Part shown: piece after piece, positions 10,646-18,581 of the stretch
Layout: the number at the start of each line of letters is the position of its first letter
Numbering within the stretch: position 1 is the first letter of the stretch
NCBI GenBank assembly: GCA_965197415.1
Contig: OZ240207.1
Coordinates: 2,294,001 to 2,358,000 of the forward strand
Length of the DNA stretch: 64,000 nucleotides
Direction: 5' to 3'
From: DAOUJI01 sp965197415
GTDB taxonomy: Bacteria > Chloroflexota > Dehalococcoidia > Lucifugimonadales > JAGWBF01
Position numbers and translations under genes: made by a program
The notes under the pieces: generated by a model
Told to the model about the DNA's origin: nothing
Databases searched by the model: none
What the model saw: the letters and a program-made list of their open reading frames with translations, nothing else

Positions 10646-10690
10646 CCTTTCTTGTTGCCCGGAAAGCCGAGCGACGGGTCCCCCCTCCGC

Positions 10691-11848
10691 TCAGTTGCCC
10701 GATCCGTCGTGACCGCTATGCCAGCCCGAGCCGAACGTCATCCCACCGTCGCCGACTACCCAAACGCGCACGTCCTCCGTGGTCACCCAGGCGCCCTCTG
10801 CGGTGGCCTCGAACATATCCGTGCCGAGCAAGTCTTTGAGGTCCCTTCCCACCATGCCTTTGTCGTAGTGGTCTACGATCGTGCCGCTTACGTCCGCTAT
10901 GAACGCGAACCAATCCCCTTCAACGTTCTCGGCGCTGTTGTAGTACTCGATGGCCGCTGTCAGTCCGGCGAAATCGCTCTCGGGGCTGTTGAAGTATGCG
11001 ACGGTCCCTTCCAGTCCTACCGAGCGGAACACGCGGACGGCGGCTGCCACAAAGGACTTTGTGAACTCGTCGGCGATGATGTACCAGCCGGAGGCGAACA
11101 GCAGCCCGTCGTGCCTCACCACCCAGGCGTTCTTGAGCTGCAACGTGCCGGTGTGGTCGTCCCCGATGCCGCCGCTTTCCGGGTTCCGATAGACGTAGGA
11201 CACCCACTTGCCGTCCTCGGTGGCCGACAGCATGTCCGGCCCGAAGTTGTAACCGTTGGCGTCGGTCCCGACCCAGCCATTCACGTCCAGGCCCAAGCGG
11301 TGAGCATCAGGATGCCCGACAACAAGGTCGTTCTGGTCGATAATGAACACATACCACTGGCCGTCGATGCTCTCTGGGCGGTTGTAGTAGGCGAGGGTCG
11401 CGTCGAGTCCCTGGGTCTCATAGTGACTGATGGCGTTCTGGACGAAGAACTTGGTGTACTCGGCGGGGGAGGACTTGGGCGGTACGGAGGCGACGACGCC
11501 TCGGGCGATGCGCTCGGCTTCGGCGGAGGTGAGCCCGGGACCAGGCTGGGGCATGTCCGCCAACGCCGTCCGGATGGCGTCCTCCACCTGAGCGGAGGTG
11601 AGTCCGGGTTGGGGAGTGGAAATGGCGGCGATGGCGGATTCGACTATCCGCTCGACCTCGGCGCGGGTGAGCCCGCGTTCCGACTGGGGCGTCGCAGGCG
11701 CATCGGCCATCTCCGTGCGCACGATCTCCCCGACCTCGGCGCGGGACAGCCCCGCGTCCTCGCCGCCGCAGGCGCAGGCAACCAGGAGGAGGGCGAACAG
11801 CACAGGGAGTGTCAGCAATGAGAATGAGACCTTGGTCATCTTCTTCAC
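10691..11848 (-). CDS. Lipoprotein with Cache-like sensor domains
   Basis: The product is 385 aa and starts at GTG 11848 (an ATG lies three codons downstream). The signal peptide ends in a lipobox, LVAC, so the mature protein should be lipid-anchored outside the membrane. Four short repeats of about 20 residues follow ('GLTRAEVERIVE' type, residues about 33-115), likely a helical stalk. Then there is a Cache-like small-molecule-binding module (about 120-245, with 'GQWYVFIID', 'GWVGTDANGYNFG' and 'ASGWY') and a second, more divergent module (about 250-385, 'GDWFAFIADVSG', 'FGSGWHSG'). Cache domains normally sense ligands for kinases or chemoreceptors, but no output domain is fused here, so it could be a binding partner of a sensor. 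It lies 63 bp downstream of the last LRR gene and is probably the final gene of that operon. Confidence 0.75.
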   Translation of the reverse strand: MKKMTKVSFSLLTLPVLFALLLVACACGGEDAGLSRAEVGEIVRTEMADAPATPQSERGLTRAEVERIVESAIAAISTPQPGLTSAQVEDAIRTALADMPQPGPGLTSAEAERIARGVVASVPPKSSPAEYTKFFVQNAISHYETQGLDATLAYYNRPESIDGQWYVFIIDQNDLVVGHPDAHRLGLDVNGWVGTDANGYNFGPDMLSATEDGKWVSYVYRNPESGGIGDDHTGTLQLKNAWVVRHDGLLFASGWYIIADEFTKSFVAAAVRVFRSVGLEGTVAYFNSPESDFAGLTAAIEYYNSAENVEGDWFAFIADVSGTIVDHYDKGMVGRDLKDLLGTDMFEATAEGAWVTTEDVRVWVVGDGGMTFGSGWHSGHDGSGN

Positions 11849-11911
11849 GTTAGTCAGTATCTTCCTTCAGCATGTACCGAGTAGCAGCCTAACTGGGCGA
11901 CCCGCATGTCG

Positions 11912-13534
11912 TCATAGTCCGCCCACCGCCACCACCTCGTCTGACGCGTCGCTGATCAGCGACTCCTCGTTCCCGGCGTCGTCGCTGAACGTCACCCGGA
12001 CCTTGACCATCTTGCCGGCTTCGGAAGATGTGAGGGTGTACGAGACATTTGTTGCATCGTCGATGTCGGTATCCGTGGAGCCGTCGTTGGTGACCCACTG
12101 GTATTCGTAGGAGACATTGGTCAAGCCGTCAGAATCGACGATATCGGACGTATCTGCCCTCAACACCCAACCCACCCCCGCTCTACCGCCTTGGCCGATA
12201 CCGTCGATGACTGGCCTGCATGCCGCCGGGTTGTTGACCGCCGTCTGGGTTGTCCCTGTCGTGGTCAGCGCCAGGCTCGGGCCGCTGCTGACCTGCAGGC
12301 CGAGGGCCTGGCCCTTCCCGACGGTGCAGGACCCGAGGAACTCCGCCGACGTGACGCTCACCGTGACCTGGGGCTGGTTGGGGTCGCTCGCGGTGACTGC
12401 GATGACGCCGCTCTTCGATCTGCCGGCGTATACGGTGGCGGTATCGCTGGAGAGCGTGCCGCCGTCGGCCGACAGCGTGACAGCCACGTTGAGGGGCGCG
12501 CCCTCGGCGACCTTGACCACCACGCCGTTGTCCCCTTCCGCTTCCAGCTCCGCCGTCAGGGTGAAGGGAGCGCCGGTGTTGCCCTGCAGAGCCACCGCTT
12601 GGAGGCTGTCCGCTCCCTTGAACGTGTCGTCGGGCAGCGTGGCTATCTTGTTCTCATCCACATGCAGACTGAACAGCCTGTTGAGCCCATCGAACAGCTC
12701 CGCGGGCAGCGCGGTTATCGCATTCTTGCCCAGGAACAGCCATCGCAGGCTGATCAGCCCGTCGAACACACCGGCGGGCAGTTCGGTTATCAGGTTACTG
12801 TGCAGGATCACCATCTCCAGATTGATGAGGCCTTCGAACACGCCCTCAGGCAACGTGGTGATGTCGTTGCCCTTGACCGCCAGCCTGGTCAGGTTTTCCA
12901 GGCCGTCGAACACTTCCTCCGGGAATTCGGTCACCTCGTTGTGCATAATGTTCAATATGCTCAGGTTGGTCAGGCCGTCGAACACGTTCTCGGGCAACGC
13001 GGTGATCTTGTTCTTGTACAGGTCCAACTGCTTCAGCTTGGTGAGGCCTTTGAATACGTCCTCGGGCAATGCGGTCAGATCGTTGAAGGTCACCTTCAGT
13101 GTTTCGAGGCTCGTGAGTCCGCTGAAGAGGCCGTCCGGGAGTGTTGTGAGCTCGTTGTGCTCCAGGGTCAGCTTCGTCAGACCGCTGAGTCCGGCGAACT
13201 CCCCCGATCCGAGCGATGACACGCCCATGTCTGAGAGATCCAGCGTCCCGGTTATCCCGGCGAGATGCGTCTCGGTGACGTCCGCGCAGGCGGTGACGCC
13301 CGACAGCTCGGCGAGGATCGCAACCTGCACCTTCGCGTGACGGCCGCAGATCCCCGGCGTGGGAGTTGGAGAGGGTGTGGGGGTAACGGCTTGCGCCAGG
13401 GCTGTACCGTAATTCGTGGGGAGGGCGAGACCTGCCGCCAGTGCGGCAGCGACCGCAAGCGCGGCAGTGACCGCAAGCGCCGCGAGCAGGACAGATGCAC
13501 GCTTCAAGCTGGACCAGTTCGCAAATGTGGTCAA
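11912..13534 (-). CDS. Secreted LRR protein with C-terminal Ig-like domain
   Basis: The product is 540 aa from TTG 13534, chosen because GAGGAGCAAA sits directly in front of it. A signal peptide is followed by a Thr-Pro linker ('TPTPSPTPTP') and the module start 'GICGR', which opens every LRR paralogue here. About nine LRRs of 23-24 residues (roughly residues 90-310, consensus LxxLxxNxLTxLPxxVFDGL) are capped by 'NTGAPFTLTAELE'. A Calx-beta-like region follows ('VVVKVAEGAPLNVAVTLS', about 325-405), then an Ig-like domain ('GLTNVSYEYQW', 440-535). No enzyme residues are seen; protein or glycan binding on the outside is likely. It is 48 bp downstream of its paralogue and shares its ribosome site and signal peptide almost word for word, a sign of recent tandem duplication. 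Confidence 0.8.
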   Translation of the reverse strand: MTTFANWSSLKRASVLLAALAVTAALAVAAALAAGLALPTNYGTALAQAVTPTPSPTPTPGICGRHAKVQVAILAELSGVTACADVTETHLAGITGTLDLSDMGVSSLGSGEFAGLSGLTKLTLEHNELTTLPDGLFSGLTSLETLKVTFNDLTALPEDVFKGLTKLKQLDLYKNKITALPENVFDGLTNLSILNIMHNEVTEFPEEVFDGLENLTRLAVKGNDITTLPEGVFEGLINLEMVILHSNLITELPAGVFDGLISLRWLFLGKNAITALPAELFDGLNRLFSLHVDENKIATLPDDTFKGADSLQAVALQGNTGAPFTLTAELEAEGDNGVVVKVAEGAPLNVAVTLSADGGTLSSDTATVYAGRSKSGVIAVTASDPNQPQVTVSVTSAEFLGSCTVGKGQALGLQVSSGPSLALTTTGTTQTAVNNPAACRPVIDGIGQGGRAGVGWVLRADTSDIVDSDGLTNVSYEYQWVTNDGSTDTDIDDATNVSYTLTSSEAGKMVKVRVTFSDDAGNEESLISDASDEVVAVGGL

Positions 13535-13582
13535 TTTGCTCCTCGATTCTCCTTATTGCAGGCCGCTGCCAGCGGCAGCTCC

Positions 13583-14887
13583 CTACAACCCGCCCATGAG
13601 CGTCAGGTCGCTGCCGGCGACTATCTCAAGACCTATGAGCCTGGTCCCACTCTTAGCAACCGAATCGACGCTGACCGTGACCATGCCGGAGGCCGTCACG
13701 GTGATGGTCTCGCTCTCCAAGGCGCCGCGAGCGATCGTGACAGTCTCGGCGGAAAGCGTGCCTCCTGTGGCCGAAAGGGTTACCGACAACGAAGACGGCG
13801 CTCCCTCGTCGATACTGACGACCACACCGGCGCCTTTCTTCTCCAACTCCGCGGTGATGGTGAACGGCGCCCCGGTGTTGTAGTCGAATTCCACGCTATT
13901 CAGATTTCCGAGGCCTTCGAACACGCCTGCGGGCAATGTTGATATCTGGTTATGACTCATGACTAAGGAATTCAAATCGCCCAGACCCTCGAACGCGCCT
14001 GAGGGCAACGCCGTGATTTTGTTGTTGAATAGGGTCAGTTGCTGCAGTTCGCCAAGGTCGCCGAATACGCCCGAGGGCAACGCCGTGAGCTCGTTCCTGC
14101 TCAGGTACAACCACGTCAAATTGCCGAGGCCGTCGAACACCCCCTCGGGCAACGCGGTGATCTTGTTCTGGTGCAGGTTCAGGGCCATCAGGTTGGTGAG
14201 CCCGTCGAACACCTCCTCCGGCAATGCAGCGACCGAATTCCTGGGGAGCTCCAGTGAGTTGAGGCTAGTTAGCCCATCGAACACCTCCTCCGGGAGCGCG
14301 CTGACCTTGTTGGCGGTGAATGTGAGATCCTTCAGGTTGGTCAGGCCATCGAATATTTCCTCAGGCAGCGCCGTAAGACCGTTCTGATACAGCTTCAGGT
14401 TCTGTAGGTTGGTCAGGCCGTCGAACAGGTTCTCCGGGAGCGAGCTCACCTCGGTGAAGGTCAGGTTCAGGCGTTCGAGTCCGGCGAGTCCGGAGAAGAT
14501 GTCCTCGGGCAGCGAGCTGATCTGGTTGTCGTCCAGTTTCAGCTCCGTCAACCCGCTGAGACCGGAGAAGTCCCCGGACTTGAGCGTGGTCACCCCCATA
14601 TTGGACAGAGCAAGCGTCCCGCTTATCCCTGACAGGTGTGCGTCGGTGACGTCCCCACAGGCGGTCACGTCTGACAGCTTGGCAAGGATGGCGTCCTGGA
14701 CCTTCTGCGTGCGGCCGCAGATGCCCGGCGTGGGAGTGGGAGAGGGTGTGGGGGTAACGGCTTGCGCCAGGGCCATGCCTTGATTCGTGGGGAGGGCGAG
14801 ACCTGCCGCCAGTGCGGCAGCGACCGCAAGAGGCGCGAGCAGGATAGCTGCACGCTTCAAGCTGACCCAGCTCGTCAATGCGATCAA
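13583..14887 (-). CDS. Secreted LRR protein
   Basis: The product is 434 aa from TTG 14887 with the same GAGGAGCAAA ribosome site as the next gene. The signal peptide and 'TPTPSPTPTPGICGRTQKV' stretch are nearly identical to those of the gene at 11912-13534. Eleven or so LRRs (about residues 80-345, repeats of 'LPEEVFDGLTNL') lead to the 'NTGAPFTITAELEKKG' cap and a Calx-beta-like segment (about 350-425). It stops at 'LMGGL' without the Ig-like domain that its neighbours carry, so it looks like a shortened paralogue. It is 48-49 bp from each neighbour, hence one operon. Confidence 0.8.
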   Translation of the reverse strand: MIALTSWVSLKRAAILLAPLAVAAALAAGLALPTNQGMALAQAVTPTPSPTPTPGICGRTQKVQDAILAKLSDVTACGDVTDAHLSGISGTLALSNMGVTTLKSGDFSGLSGLTELKLDDNQISSLPEDIFSGLAGLERLNLTFTEVSSLPENLFDGLTNLQNLKLYQNGLTALPEEIFDGLTNLKDLTFTANKVSALPEEVFDGLTSLNSLELPRNSVAALPEEVFDGLTNLMALNLHQNKITALPEGVFDGLGNLTWLYLSRNELTALPSGVFGDLGELQQLTLFNNKITALPSGAFEGLGDLNSLVMSHNQISTLPAGVFEGLGNLNSVEFDYNTGAPFTITAELEKKGAGVVVSIDEGAPSSLSVTLSATGGTLSAETVTIARGALESETITVTASGMVTVSVDSVAKSGTRLIGLEIVAGSDLTLMGGL

Positions 14888-14936
14888 TTTGCTCCTCGCT
14901 TCTCCTGCATTTCAGGCCGATGCAAGTGGCGGTTCC

Positions 14937-16259
14937 CTACAGCCCGCCCGTCACCACCGCCTCCGTTCCAATACTGGTCAGCGACTCTTCGTAGCCCGCG
15001 TCGTCCGTGAAGCTCACTCGCACCTTAATGACCTTGCCGTTGTCCGATGACTGGAGCGTGTAGGTTGAACTCGTAGCCCCATCGATTTCGGTATCGTCAG
15101 CCAGCCACTGGTAGCTGTAGCTGACATTGTCTAAGCCATTGGGGTCGGAGATTCCAGACGTGCTTGCCGTCAGAGTCTGGCTGACTTGCGCCGTTCCACT
15201 GATGCTGGGCTGTCCAGTGGCCTGGCTGTTTAGAGTCAGGCTGGTGCCGGCACCAGCCTGGATGCCTCGCGTGTGGTACCATTCGTAGTCTTGGAAAGCG
15301 ACTGAATCAACACTGACTGTGACCTGTGTCCCCTGGCTGGTTGGAGTTACGGCGACAGATCCGCTGCTGTCGCTGCCGCCTTCGACAGTAACGGTCGTAC
15401 TGGCCAGTGTGCCGCCTTCCGCCGAAAGGGTAACCAGCATATCGAACGGGGCGCCCTCGCTGACTTTGACCACGACAGAATTTGCCCCGTTCTGCTTCAA
15501 CTCAGCCGAGACGGTAAAGGTGGCTCCCGGATTGCCAATCAGATTCACACTTTTCAGGCCGGTGAGGCCGGTGAACACGCCGTCAGGCAGCGCGCTCAGG
15601 TTGTTGTCGGACAAGCTCAGTCTGCCCAGTTTGGATAGATTGGCCAGCGCACCCGAGGGCAAGTCGTGCTCGTCCAGGGTGTTTTCGGGGTACACGTCGG
15701 GGTCTGGGGCGTTATCTTCCCAGCGGAATCCCAAATATAGTTGTTCCAAGTTGGAGAGTTCGTCGAACACTCCCGTTGGCAGCTCGCTCAACCCATTGTT
15801 GCCCAGGTTGAGATGCCACAGGCTGGTGAGGTCGTCGAACACATCGTCGGGCAGTTTGCTCAGGTGGTTGACATCCACGTTCAGCGCTTGTAAGTCACCG
15901 AGGTCATCAAACACACCGTCAGGCAGCTCACTCAAATTGTTGCGGCGCAAGTTTAGGCTAGTTAGTCGGGAAAGGCCCGCGAAATCCCCCGATTTCAATG
16001 TGGTAATGCCAGAATTTTCAAGGTCCAAGGTAACCAGGAAGTAGTACAGGTCGGTGTCGGTCACCTTAGCGCAGTCACTGACACTGGGCAGCCAGGCTAG
16101 AATGGCATCCTGTACCTGCTGGGTGCGGTCGCAGATACCGCCGGCGGCGTCCGAGTCGGCCCGGGCGGCTATATTTGAGGTCACAAGCGCGACCAGGGCC
16201 AGAATTACCCCTAGCGTAATGAGGGTCCCCCTGAATCGAAGTCTCTTTGCAGTAGCCAT
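14937..16259 (-). CDS. Secreted LRR protein with C-terminal Ig-like domain
   Basis: The product is 440 aa. The ATG at 16259 overlaps the stop of the upstream gene in TAATG, so translation is coupled. An N-terminal signal anchor (residues about 10-33) precedes 'GICDRTQQVQDAIL', then about seven LRRs (80-245), one of them interrupted by an insert with 'FRWEDNAPDPDVYPENT' (about 185-205). The cap 'NPGATFTVSAELKQ', a Calx-beta-like segment (260-335) and an Ig-like domain ('GLDNVSYSYQW', 345-438) follow. It is the same family as its neighbours but with a different signal peptide. Function unknown; ligand binding at the surface is inferred. Confidence 0.8.
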   Translation of the reverse strand: MATAKRLRFRGTLITLGVILALVALVTSNIAARADSDAAGGICDRTQQVQDAILAWLPSVSDCAKVTDTDLYYFLVTLDLENSGITTLKSGDFAGLSRLTSLNLRRNNLSELPDGVFDDLGDLQALNVDVNHLSKLPDDVFDDLTSLWHLNLGNNGLSELPTGVFDELSNLEQLYLGFRWEDNAPDPDVYPENTLDEHDLPSGALANLSKLGRLSLSDNNLSALPDGVFTGLTGLKSVNLIGNPGATFTVSAELKQNGANSVVVKVSEGAPFDMLVTLSAEGGTLASTTVTVEGGSDSSGSVAVTPTSQGTQVTVSVDSVAFQDYEWYHTRGIQAGAGTSLTLNSQATGQPSISGTAQVSQTLTASTSGISDPNGLDNVSYSYQWLADDTEIDGATSSTYTLQSSDNGKVIKVRVSFTDDAGYEESLTSIGTEAVVTGGL

Positions 16260-17548
16260 TACAGTCCCCCCAATACCACCGCCGACGTTCCAATACTGGT
16301 CAGCGACTCGTCGTTGCCCGCGTCGTCTTTGAAGGTCACCCGGACCTTGATGACCTTGCCATTGTCGGATGCCTGGACCGTATAGATGGAGTTCGTCGCG
16401 TCGTTGATTTCGGTATCGTCACTCAGCCACTGGTAGCTATAGCTCACGTTGGTCAGGCCGTCGGCGTCAGAGATTCCGGACGTGCTTGCCGTCAGAGTCT
16501 GGCCGACCTGTGCCGTGCCGCTGATGGTCGGCGCACCGGTGGCGGGAGTGTTGGCCTGCGACGCAGACGAGAGGGTGAGGCTATCGCCAAGGCCGGTCTG
16601 GATGCCCTGGTATGAACCCTCCAGGAAGGCGGAGGCAACCACGGAGACCGTCACGCCGTCGTCATCGCTTATCGGGGAGGTGATGACACTGCTCGCCAGA
16701 TCGCCGCCGTTTACGGAAACGATCAGGTTGGAAGAAAGCGTCCCGGCCTTGAAGTTCAGGGTGACCGACATGTTGAAGGGCGCGCCCTCGGCGACCTTGA
16801 CCACCACGCCGTTGTCGCCCCGCTGCTCCAGCTCTGCGGTGAACGTGAAGGGCGACCCGGGGTTGTTCGCCAGATAGAGGGTTTCCAGGTCTCCAAGGCC
16901 CTGAAACAGCCCATTTGGCAGTGCACTCAGCTTGTTCTTGGTGAGTATCAACCCATCGAGGTTGTCCAGGCCGTCGAACAGGTCCTTGTGCAGCTCGCTG
17001 ATGTTGTTGACGGAGAGCGCCAGGTTCTCCAGGCTGGTGAGCCCGTCGAAGATGTCCTCCGGCAGCGCCGTAAGCTGGTTGTTGTGCAGACGCAGGTCCG
17101 TCAGGCTGGCGAGCCCGTCGAACACGTCCTCCGGCAACGCCCTGATCTGGTTGGCCCCCAGGACCAGAATCTGCAGACTGCTGAGGCCGTCGAACACATC
17201 CTCCGGCAGCGCCGTGAGGTTGAGGCTAAGGTAGAGCCTCTGCAGGTTGCTAAGCCCGTCGAATACGTCCTCGGGCACCGACCTGATGTAGGAGGAGCCG
17301 CGTGGTTGAAGCCACGTCATGGAGCTGAGTCCCGCGAAGTCCCCGGACTTGATGGACGTAGCTCTTGTGAAGTTGACGACCAACTTGGTTATGCCGGCCA
17401 GGTGCGTGTCTGTGACGTCGGCGCAGTCGCTGACGTCGGACAGCAGGGCCAGAATGGCGTCCTGCACCTCCTGGGTCCGGCCGCAGATGCCTCGCGGAGG
17501 CGCCAGCGTGAGTTCAAGATCGTCGGCCTCTTCCCCACGTGAGGCCAA
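16259..17548 (-). CDS. LRR protein lacking its own signal peptide (5'-truncated or fused paralogue)
   Basis: The longest start is TTG 17548, giving 429 aa: a short acidic lead, then 'GICGRTQEVQDAIL', about eight LRRs (residues 60-240), the cap 'NPGSPFTFTAELEQRG', a Calx-beta-like segment and an Ig-like domain ('GLTNVSYSYQW', to the end). No signal peptide is visible, unlike all its paralogues. Its 5' end runs into the broken gene at 17514-18226 in another frame. The likeliest history is a recombination between two LRR paralogues that joined the front of one to the body of the next, followed by frameshifts. As it stands the product would be cytoplasmic or not made. The LRR part is intact. Confidence 0.65.
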   Translation of the reverse strand: MASRGEEADDLELTLAPPRGICGRTQEVQDAILALLSDVSDCADVTDTHLAGITKLVVNFTRATSIKSGDFAGLSSMTWLQPRGSSYIRSVPEDVFDGLSNLQRLYLSLNLTALPEDVFDGLSSLQILVLGANQIRALPEDVFDGLASLTDLRLHNNQLTALPEDIFDGLTSLENLALSVNNISELHKDLFDGLDNLDGLILTKNKLSALPNGLFQGLGDLETLYLANNPGSPFTFTAELEQRGDNGVVVKVAEGAPFNMSVTLNFKAGTLSSNLIVSVNGGDLASSVITSPISDDDGVTVSVVASAFLEGSYQGIQTGLGDSLTLSSASQANTPATGAPTISGTAQVGQTLTASTSGISDADGLTNVSYSYQWLSDDTEINDATNSIYTVQASDNGKVIKVRVTFKDDAGNDESLTSIGTSAVVLGGL

Positions 17549-18226
17549 AGTAGTTCGAATAGTCTGTGGCGCTGAAGTCGGACGACTCCACGCTCACTGT
17601 TACCTGCACGTCGGCGGTCTGTACCCGGCTCTTGTCGCTGGGCGAGACGCTGACTGCCTCGCTCTTGATGCTGCCTCCCCTCGACTGTGACCGTCGTCGA
17701 GGACAGTGTGCCGCCTTCGGCGGACAGCGTGATTTCCATGTCGAAGGGCGCGCCCTCGGCCACCTTGACCACCACCAAGTTCGAGCCCTCCCGCTCCAGC
17801 GTCATCGTGAGGCTGAATGGAGACCCCGGATTGAAGTTCAGCCACAGGGTGTCGAGGCTCTCGAGGCCCTCGAAGATGCCGTCGGGCAGGTCGCTCAGGT
17901 TTTGTTTTGTTGAGATAGAGCTGCTCAAGGATGGTCAGCCCAAGGAAGTCTCCGGCCTTGAGCACGGAGATGCTTTTGTTGGAAAGGATCAGGTCGCCCG
18001 TAATGCCCGAAAGGTGCGAGTCGGTGACATTGGCGCATTCGCTAACCTTCGACAACTTGGCGAGAATGGCGTCTCGCACTTCCTCGGTGCGGTCGCAGAT
18101 GCCGGACGACTGGGCGAGGACCGTACTGCTCGGCGGGACGGATATTGAGGCGGCGACGACGGCCATCACCAGCAGCGCCATTGCCGCCGCGGTCTTGATT
18201 CGCAGTTTGGGTCTTCGAAACCTCAT
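17514..18226 (-). pseudogene. Frameshifted LRR gene at head of the LRR operon
   Basis: The start is good (ATG 18226, GGAGGGAAGCT in front, signal peptide, 'GICDRTEEVRDAIL'), but the reading frame breaks twice. Near 17905, at an AACAAAACAAAACC stretch, the LRR line 'LTILEQLYLNK' must change frame to continue as 'NLSDLPDGIFEGL'. Near 17670 the Calx-beta part ('TVTVEG') must change again to give 'SIKSEAVSVSPSDKS'. The third frame stops at 17514. Only one or two LRRs remain. Sequencing error cannot be excluded because both breaks are single-base events. If corrected, the frames would produce a short LRR plus Calx-beta protein. Confidence 0.65.
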
Positions 18227-18323
18227 AGCTTCCCTCCTAGGTCGGGGACAGGTCCTCCGGTAGAACTGCGCTTACCTTGAGTGGAGTGCCAGCCTTAAGC
18301 TCCGCCTGTCATCTGATCGGTTT

Positions 18324-18497
18324 TACCCATAAAAACACTAGATACTCTGCATCGATTTGGTAAGTGCCTAATCGCACCCTTAGGACGGCAAGAGTGTTAG
18401 CTCTGAGGGAGAGTGTTTCTGCAACTTTTTGCTCTTGCTGACATAGACGCGACCGGGAGAGGCCGATGCCCCCTCCCCAGGCCATCCGCATACGCGG
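18324..18497 (-). promoter_or_regulatory. Surface-gene leader element, copy 2 (short)
   Basis: Upstream of the LRR operon. The core (18324-18448) keeps the AAACACT/AGTGTTT pair and a hairpin GATTAGG-CACTTA-CCAAATC on the minus strand. A CCGCATACGCGG palindrome lies at 18486-18497. The gene-proximal half found in copies 1, 3 and 4 is missing here; the 75 bp or so before ATG 18226 are unrelated. Confidence 0.55.
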
Positions 18498-18581
18498 GCA
18501 TTTCTTGTTGCCCGGAAAGACAAGCGCTATGCACCGCCCGGTCTATCCCTCCGGCCCTGAAACCTCAATCGAGCGATGGGA

